Part shown: piece after piece, positions 57,710 to 64,000 of the stretch
Layout: each line of letters opens with the position of its first letter
Numbering within the stretch: the stretch's first letter is position 1
Assembly (NCBI GenBank): GCA_010279815.1
Contig: QEOQ01000303.1
Coordinates: forward strand, 499,567-563,566
Direction: 5' to 3'
DNA: 64,000 nucleotides
From: Brachionus plicatilis
Lineage: Eukaryota; Rotifera; Eurotatoria; Ploima; Brachionidae
Program-made: the position numbers and the translations under genes
The notes under the pieces: model-generated
What the model was told of the DNA's origin: nothing
Seen by the model: the letters and a program-made list of their open reading frames with translations, nothing else
The model's database searches: none

Positions 57710-57775
57710 TGTAAAAAGGTATCTCAATCAGGAGGGATCGTTTAATGCAATACTTGTTCGAATCCTACTCTGTCA
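57710..57775 (+). repeat. tRNA-like pol III promoter relic
   Basis: A TATCTCAATCAGGAGG stretch resembling an A-box is followed by a perfect B-box, GTTCGAATCC, at 57756-57765. It does not close into an acceptor stem or a full cloverleaf, so I call it a SINE head or tRNA relic and not a tRNA gene. Confidence 0.45.
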
Positions 57776-57952
57776 ATTATAGAAATTTCAAAAGTATTAC
57801 AGAAAATAAAATCATTAAATTTTGTAATTTGTATGTTTTTCGACATTAAAACTACTTTGAGTTTTTTTATTGAAATATTGCATTATCTTCTGATTTTGAA
57901 TCAAATGTAGTGATAAAAAAAATTGTCAATAAACAAATTAGCCCTTTAAAAA

Positions 57953-58325
57953 GCCTGTATAGCCGAATGGTTTTGAATTGGAATAGTTATGCAAATTCCC
58001 TCAAAACATTTCACAGCCGAGAGAAATAAATCAATTAAAAAACAGCAAAAAAAAATTTTTTTCGCGTTAATACGGGAAAAAACGGAAAATTTTATAAACA
58101 TGATTAAATTCTTGAAATTAAAAATAAAATTATTTGATTATTAAATAACTATTAAATGATATGTAATGACTTTTAATAATGATTCTATGTTTTTTCAAGA
58201 ATTTGCTCATTTTTTAAATTTTTCCTTTTTTTTCATAGAAAAAATCTTAAAAATATCTCTGCAGTACCAAAATTGACCATTCTCAAAACGGTACTGGAAA
58301 AGGAAGGACGCCTCCCGTTTATCCT
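57953..58325 (+). mobile_element. tRNA-derived SINE, interrupted copy
   Basis: The head GTATAGCCGAATGG (A-box, 57957-57970) is followed after an AT-rich interruption by the body at about 58222-58325: AAATATCTCTGCAGTACC..GGTACTGGAAAAGGA..GCCTCCCG. Both body words match the SINE at 39075-39351. The middle is either an insertion or decay. Confidence 0.55.
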
Positions 58326-58329
58326 CTAG

Positions 58330-58659
58330 AAAAGAAAAGGGAAAAATTATAAGATTGGAAGATTTTAATAATTTTTGTTTCCAATTTTCTAATTTAATTG
58401 TAATTTCTAATTTGAAATATAAAATTTTAATTAAAATATATACAATTAAACCAAAATTAAGATGGATGAAAAATTTATTTGAAAATTTATTCCTACGTTT
58501 ATATTGTATAAATTTAACAGCTAATAAATCCTTATTTTTTCTAGTCATACAACTAATCACATTGAAAGGCGATAGAGAATTTTTTTGATGTTGATATACA
58601 GCGGTTCTAATAAAATCGTAACGCCGCTTGGCCGGCCGGCTTTACATTCTATGAAATTT
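58330..58659. other. AT-rich spacer
   Basis: Only a small GC-rich patch (gccgcttggccggccgg, about 58622-58638) stands out. No gene. Confidence 0.5.
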
Positions 58660-59830
58660 TAACTTTATCGAAAATGTCTTATTTTTATCGATCAAAAAAT
58701 CATTGTAAGAATTTTAATTTACATAATTTGATAAATTTTATAATTATCGAAAAGCTATCGAAAAATTTTAAGACAATAGTATCCCTTTGTTTTCGAATAG
58801 CTAGTCGAATAGTTAAATCGATGATATTGTTCGATTTTATAAATCGATTAACGAAAAAATCTAATTCAAAAGTGAATGTATTCGATATTTTAAAAAGATA
58901 ATTAATTTACGAAACTAAACAAAACTTGAACAATTAATTTAAAAAATCATTAAATAAGTTACGAAATTAAATAAAAATTAAAAAATTGTTTAAAAATCTT
59001 TAAAATTATTTTGTTTTCTAAAACGATTGAATTAAGCTTTATAAAAGTAAATTTTTCCAGATTTTTTGCACTCAGTCTGTTTCTTTCTTCATTTTGAAAA
59101 AAGCCAGCAGCTGAAAAAAGACTTTCTGCAGGAACTGAAATACCAATTAAACAAAATAGCTCTTTAGTAATACTAGTTAGTATTGGTAAATTAATATTGT
59201 AATATTTATAAAACAAAAGTGGAGAAAAATTTTTCTTTAAGCCTCATAGCTTTATTTTCAGAAAACTTGGCTTTTTTTAATATTTTGATCATATGATTCA
59301 CTATTAGTATCACTACTATATTCTTCTCCAGAATCGGAAAAAACCGCTGCGGAAATTTTTAATTCTTCTTGACTTTTTTCCTCAAAAATATCATGTGTAG
59401 CCAGGTGATTTCTTAAATAATTTGTTGAATTGTTGTTTTTCTGCTGTAATTACATATTGTACATTTTGCTATTTCAGTAGTTCTATCATACTCAAAAAAT
59501 TTCCAAACCCAAGATATTTTATCACGTTTTCTTTTTCGTGAATTATTTTCAAGTGCCATTTTAATTTGATAAAAATGAAATTTTTTTAAGGTTGTTGCTT
59601 TTTTTTTAAAATTAAATTCTAACTAAATAAGTTTTAAGAATCAAGTCTTTATTATTGAAATATTATTGAAACAAATTTAACATTACTTTCCTTTATAATA
59701 TTTTCATTTCATTGAAGTAATAATTTTTTTTCAAAAAAAATGTTTCGAACATGAAGCTTGGTAGATTAAAATCGACTAATATATTCGATATCAATATTCG
59801 ATCAGTTAATTCGAATAAATAAAATAAAAA
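58660..59830 (-). mobile_element. hAT transposon, internally deleted
   Basis: The minus strand begins at 59559 with MALENNSRKRKRDKISWVWK and CTICNYSRKT, a BED zinc finger; after a frameshift its second half reads NYLRNHLATHD. It then jumps to the C-terminal dimerisation block at 58959-59216 (NLPILTSITKELFCLIGISV, PAESLFSAAGF). The RNase-H core is missing. Both flanks are unusually rich in TCGA and ATTCGA words, likely the subterminal repeats, but exact ends and an 8-bp duplication were not resolved. Confidence 0.8.
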
Positions 59831-59869
59831 TGAACTTGATAATTGAAGGAAATAGAGTTTAATTAAGTA

Positions 59870-61597
59870 CAGTGTTTAAAGTTAACTGTATAATGGGTAA
59901 GATTGCATCATTTTACGTAATTTTACGTCAGAAAATGTAAGCTTTCATAATATTACATCATTTCTTGTATGTAATGAAAATGTAAGATAACAAAATCTTC
60001 CGTAATTTACCGTAATATTACACTAGTTTAAGTAAGTTTCGTCAAAAAGCTTACGGCAAAAAAACTGAATTTTAGAGAAAAAAGTGAAAAATTAATAGAA
60101 ATTTGGGTACTTTCCTAATATTTACATTACTTAAAAAATATGACAGAAAATTACATATTATTACATTGTAAGAGGGCTAATTGTAAGAAAAAGTACTAAA
60201 CTAGTGTAATATTACGTAAAATTACGTAAGATAATACAGTATGTTGCAAAAGTTTAGAAATTGGTTATTTTATTTATCTTATATTGTTTATTTGTTGTAT
60301 TTTACGAAAAATTGAGTGCAAAAGAAAAAAAATAAAAGCACTAATTTGTAGAATTTTTTTTTCTCTACAATTTGATATATGACACTCGGCATAAAAATAT
60401 AATCAACTTTTAAATATTTACAATGAAAAAACTTCCTCTAAAAAATAAAAAATAAAACTCGGTGCAAAAGTTTAGAAATTCGGGCAATTCAAAAGTTTTA
60501 CCTTTATGATTAATTCTTAAATAACTTCTAATTTTGAGCAAATTTTGCTCTTTAACTGTTTAATTTAAAAACTCTCCAACTCCTCACTTGGTCTCTAAAT
60601 AACATTACCAAAAAATCTTTGATTTGGCAAAAAATGGGTGAAAAAAATGTGTCTAACCCATAAAAATGGTAAATTGTGGTTCTGCTAAAAATTTGAGATT
60701 AAAAGCAAAATGAAAAAGCCAAGTTGTCAGGTGTATCTCCAAAATGTGGCTCTTCAACTAAGAAACGATAAGAAGAGACTGGTTCTGTCTCTGATCGAAG
60801 CCGTTCTGATAGACCTTGGAAGCTAACTTTAAGGGATGAAAATTACATTTTTAGATAGATTAGAAAATATCCTAGATCTTGTTATCAAAAACTTGCCACT
60901 GATTTTAATTCTAAGACCCAGGTGGTTAGGATAAGCAAGTAAACTATTATGAGGTCTCTCCAAAAAAAAGCTTCTTAACATAATTAAAATACTGTTAATT
61001 ATGTTAAGAAGCGTATCTATTATTAACTATTATAATTATGATTAACAATAACTGTCTCTGTTTATACCACTTTTATCTTTATTAGCTATCTTTTATGTTA
61101 AGAAGCAGTTTTCTTACCGCTGTATGAGACTCTAAGCTTTTTTTTTGGAGAGACCTCATAATAGTTTACTTGCTTATCCTAAACACCTGGGTCTTAAGAA
61201 GTTATTTAAGAATTAATCATAAAGGTGTGACAAAAGGTAGCAATGGTTGCTAAAACTTTTGAATTGCCCGAATTTCTAAACTTTTGCACCGAGTTTTATT
61301 TTTTATTTTTTAGAGGAAGTTTTTTCATTGTAAATATTTAAAAGTTGATTATATTTTTATACCGAGTGTCATATATCAAATTGTAGAGAAAAAAAAATTC
61401 TACAAATTAGTGCTTTTATTTTTTTTCTTTTGCACTCAATTTTTCGTAAAATACAACAAATAAACAATTAAAGATAAATAAAATAACCAATTTCTAAACT
61501 TTTGCAACATACTGTATTATCTTACATTTTCTTACATACAAGAAATGATGTAATATTATGTAAGCTTACCCATTATACAGTTTAACTTTAAACACTG
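59870..61597. mobile_element. Outer Tc1/mariner-type MITE, split by an insertion
   Basis: The TIR starts CAGTGTTTAAAGTTAACTGT and is mirrored at the right end (CAGTTTAACTTTAAACACTG), with TA on both sides (59868-59869, 61598-61599). The arms continue with ATAATGGGTAAG and TTACGTAA-rich DNA. Removing the nested element at 60237-61514 and one TA leaves a MITE of about 450 bp whose two arms pair. It resembles the MITE at 23152-23713. Confidence 0.85.
60237..61514. mobile_element. Fold-back Tc1-like element nested in a MITE
   Basis: The ends CAGTATGTTGCAAAAGTTTA and their exact inverse are flanked by TA. The arms are very long: 60237-60530 pairs with about 61199-61514, and inner arms 60911-60978 pair with 61131-61198. 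The unpaired left interior (about 60531-60910) encodes, on the plus strand, the N-terminal helix-turn-helix of a Tc1 transposase (EETGSVSDRSRSDRPWKLTL, RDENYIFR, then KYPRSCYQKLATDFNSKTQV). The centre contains a hairpin with 17-bp arms (60970-60986, 60996-61012). The structure looks like an inverted partial dimer of one Tc1 element. Confidence 0.88.
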
Positions 61598-61599
61598 TA

Positions 61600-62234
61600 T
61601 TCTATTTTTGAATGTTCAATTTTAGAAGTTAAATAACAACAATTTTTTGAGAAAGAATTCTCAAAATTTAGGTTTTTTGCTTTCAAAAAGCTCTTTAAGT
61701 TGTTAAAAAAATTGCTTACTTTTTTCATACTAGAAGAGGTTTTTTAGATTAAAAAAAATGAACTCGAAAATTTAGATTATTACAGTACCGATTTGACAAG
61801 TGGATTTCTGGTAATTTTACGTAAATTTACGTAAATTTACGTAAAATTACGTAAATTTACGTAATATTACGTAAAATTACTTTGTAACAAAAAGTAAATT
61901 TACGTAAATTTACGTAAAAATTGGTAAAAATGAAAATGCTAAAAAAAAGCCAGATTTTTTGAATTTTTTATTATTTTCTAATAAAATTTGAAAAAATTAG
62001 TTTCTATTTATTAAATAAAATTTTACCAAAAGTTACTTTTTTTTACTAATTTTTACGTAAATTTTTGTAAAAAATGGTAAAATAAGGTTAAGTAACAAAA
62101 GTAACTTTTGAAAGAAAATTAATAAATTTTAATTTTTCTAATAAACTAGCAGTCCGACCATCTGCCATTTTTGTCTATCACTATATCAACTACCTATAGA
62201 ACAAAAAAAAACATATATATAATCTTTTAAAATT
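61600..62234. other. Intergenic DNA with a 10-bp periodic TTACGTAA array
   Basis: 61811-61880 consists of seven 10-bp units of the form GTAAATTTAC or GTAAAATTAC in exact register, and a second short cluster lies at 61893-61920. A CAGTACCGATTTGACAAG start with TA at about 61784 suggests a MITE left end. No matching right end was found. A CAGTCCGACCATCTGCC word at 62150, preceded by G, could belong to the end of the Tc1-type element described next. Confidence 0.55.
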
Positions 62235-63511
62235 TTAAGAATTATTTACTTTTTTTAATTGACTTATGTAATTATTACATTTAGTAATTGTAAAATTTCT
62301 TTGAAATTCGAAAATTAAACTTGTTAATTCTTCATCATTTTGAGGATCATTTGCTCTAATGAATCTTTTTAATTCATTCCAAACCATTTCTATCGGGTTT
62401 AGATCTGGTGAGTAAGCAGGTGCTTTTACCTTGATATTAAGTAAAAATTTTGCAATTATATCTTATTATTTATTAAACTTTATTTTACCCAGTTAATTTT
62501 ATTTGTTTCTAAAAAGGTTGTACATATGTATGACTTGTGTTTAGGATCATTGTCTTGATGAAGTTTGAAATTATCATTTAAATTAGAAGCAACATACGGA
62601 AATAAATATTCTGCCAAAATATCTCTATACAAAAATTGATCCATATTTTCTTTAAATACCTTTTTAATTTAGAAATGATATCAAAAAAATTATTTTAAGT
62701 AATAAAATATACTGCGAATTCTGTAATTCCTTTACGAGATATCCCACCCCAGATATGAATTTTACTCTTAAACTTAGATGTACATGGTATTGCTTCTGGT
62801 TGAGAAGAGAAAAGTCTTAAATGGTATGTAGGCTTATCATAAACAATAATGCTTGTTTCATCTACAAAAACATAATCATCAAAATCACAGTTTTTGTGTC
62901 TTAGACACCAAATCAGACGAGCTAACTTATGCAGTTCTGTTAAGTTAGGTGCTTTTCTAAGTCGTCTACAACGAAATCCTCAACGAATTTTATTTTATTT
63001 TATTTAGTTATGAAGGTTTAAAAGAATATGTTACCTAGTTTGAATCTATATTTTCGTATCACACTTGCACTAATTTTTTTACCAAATTCGTTTTCTATTA
63101 TTTTAGAAAGTTTAGTAGATGATTCTAAGCCTTTTTTTTCGATCGTCCGATTCTTATGAGAAAAAAAGATTAATATAAATAATTTCATATTCAAAAAAAT
63201 AATAATTATTACCCTAATATAATCAACTAATTCTTTTGAAATGGACCTTGAATTTTTGGTTTCTACTTTTTTCTTTTTTGAATTGCTTATTAGTTTTTGA
63301 ATATACTTTAGAACATATTAAAAAAAAACAAATCAAAAATTTTTGAATTTTTTACCCCAATGGACGGCAAAATATTTTTTGCATAAGACAAATTCAAAAC
63401 TCTTTTTATTTTTTTTGCATCATATTTTCTTTTCTTGTGTAAGTAAAGTATTTGTTTCAAAAACAATTCTTTTTTTGTTGGTTTAACTTTTTTCAAATTT
63501 AGTCGAGTCAT
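62235..63511 (-). CDS. Intact five-intron Tc1/mariner DD34E transposase
   Basis: Cut-and-paste DNA transposase of the IS630/Tc1/mariner group. Six exons, all in phase: 63511-63356, 63305-63213, 63152-63035, 62978-62713, 62659-62489, 62429-62235, giving 332 residues, the usual family length. The N-terminus is Lys-rich with helix-turn-helix segments (KLSKIIENEFGKKISASVIR, KYRFKLGFRCRRL). The catalytic residues are all present: D in DYVFVDETS, D in KLHQDNDPKHKS and E in YSPDLNPIEMVWNELK, with 34 residues between the last two. WGGISRKG is also as expected. There are no stops or frameshifts. Introns are about 50-72 bp with GT..AG ends. The start codon lies 72 bp from that of the divergent gene at 63584. 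Confidence 0.9.
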
Positions 63512-63583
63512 TTTTTATTCTGAAATGAATAGTTTTTTTTAGCATTTCTTTTTATTTAGATTATTTTGGTGTTCCTATAAAAA
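63512..63583. promoter_or_regulatory. Putative bidirectional promoter, 72 bp
   Basis: The whole space between two divergent start codons. It is T-rich with no obvious core motif. The shortness implies shared control or overlapping transcription starts. Confidence 0.45.
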
Positions 63584-64000
63584 ATGGCTGGGAAAACAAA
63601 AGGAACGAAAGAAAATGAAAAACCAACAAAAAAACAGGCTCGTAAAAAAGAAACTTCGTCTAGTGATTCAGATGACCAAAAACAAAAAACTAAAAAAAAG
63701 GTAAAAAAAGAGGAGTTAGTTGAAATTATTTCTATTGCATACGATATTCCAAATCCTAACCACCCATTTCATCATCTCCATGAAAAAATATCAAGTGTTG
63801 ATATTTCAAAAATAAATGATAAGCTAGATAAAGACGAGGTGAAAAAACTAATTTAAACTTTTTTTTTATTATTCTTGTTTAACTTTTATATTTATTTTTT
63901 TAGTTACTTAAGGATACAAAAATAGAATTTTTGTATAGTGAAGAAAATGAGCATTGTATTGTAAATGCAATCATTACTAATGATACCATTTTCAAAGTGC
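63584..64000 (+). CDS. Unknown Lys-rich protein, partial at right edge
   Basis: Exon 1, 63584-63838, starts MAGKTKGTKENEKPTKKQAR and is strongly basic, with a Ser/Asp cluster SSSDSDD near residue 25-32 (a likely CK2-type site) and then KKKVKKEELVEIISIAYDIP. The donor GAG|GTGAAA and acceptor TTTTTAG|TTACTT join exon 1 in phase to exon 2 (63904 onward: LLKDTKIEFLYSEENEHCIV), which is still open at the window end. No family is recognised. Lys-rich, probably nuclear. It sits head to head with an intact transposase, so it may be a host gene or a second gene of the same mobile element. Confidence 0.6.

Noticed and set aside
57710..57775. tRNA gene with B-box GTTCGAATCC
   Set aside because: No acceptor stem or anticodon arm can be closed; spacing of the boxes is too short. 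Kept only as a SINE-type relic.
58207..58588. Overlapping plus and minus frames of 77-117 codons
   Set aside because: Composition-driven; the minus frame is partly SINE body sequence (58222-58325).
1..64000. CRISPR arrays, bacterial operons, rRNA genes or telomeric repeats
   Set aside because: No regularly spaced identical repeats, no rRNA core sequences, no telomere runs; genes have introns throughout, so the DNA is eukaryotic.

Overview
The window is nuclear DNA of a small invertebrate animal. It is extremely AT-rich, the introns are short (about 40-150 bp, a few longer) with GT..AG ends, and the recognisable genes are animal genes: an AK5-type adenylate kinase, a germ cell-less BTB protein, adenylyl cyclase-associated protein (CAP), the GPI transamidase subunit PIGK/GPI8 and a small Maf bZIP factor. 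AT-richness, compactness and abundant KRBA2/Ginger-like and Tc1-like elements would fit a monogonont rotifer such as Brachionus, but that is inference; no species-diagnostic sequence was found. Layout: 1-10,320 is nearly gene-free AT-rich DNA with relics of repeats. 10,320-12,355 is a pile of LINE fragments and fold-back palindromes leading into a single-exon coiled-coil gene (12,358-14,502), whose 5' end exists a second time, broken, at 11,146-11,391. 14,660-18,550 holds inverted-repeat elements, including a Mutator-like element with roughly 118-bp terminal inverted repeats (TIRs). 18,800-27,733 has two copies of an adenylate kinase domain: the complete AK5-like gene (24,940-27,733, minus) and an almost identical two-exon copy at 18,808-19,472. 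Between them lie a Ginger-like element, two MITEs and a Tigger/pogo remnant. 28,763-31,368 (minus) is a 13-exon germ cell-less-like gene that could be followed codon by codon. 33,046-34,356 is an unknown low-complexity gene. 35,280-38,820 holds MITEs, a LINE 3' half and the second Ginger-like element. 41,232-43,182 is a six-exon CAP gene. 48,741-49,379 is an unknown gene. 50,602-54,058 is a minus-strand trio: two related single-pass membrane proteins and PIGK. A small secreted/membrane protein diverges from PIGK at 54,572, and the small Maf lies at 56,012-56,368. 57,700-62,100 is transposon-dense: tRNA-derived SINE pieces, a BED-finger hAT remnant, and a palindromic Tc1-like element nested in a MITE. 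The window ends with an intact-looking, five-intron Tc1/mariner DD34E transposase (62,235-63,511, minus) set head to head, 72 bp apart, with an unknown lysine-rich gene running off the right edge. The genes do not form a single pathway. The strongest hunting leads are the intron-rich transposase with its divergent partner, two transposon copies sharing one internal deletion that removes the integrase core, the near-identical adenylate kinase exon pair, the fold-back transposon nest, and fold-back/duplication scars around the coiled-coil gene. All exon joins were made by eye from splice signals and reading frame; no similarity search was run, and family names rest on recognised motifs.
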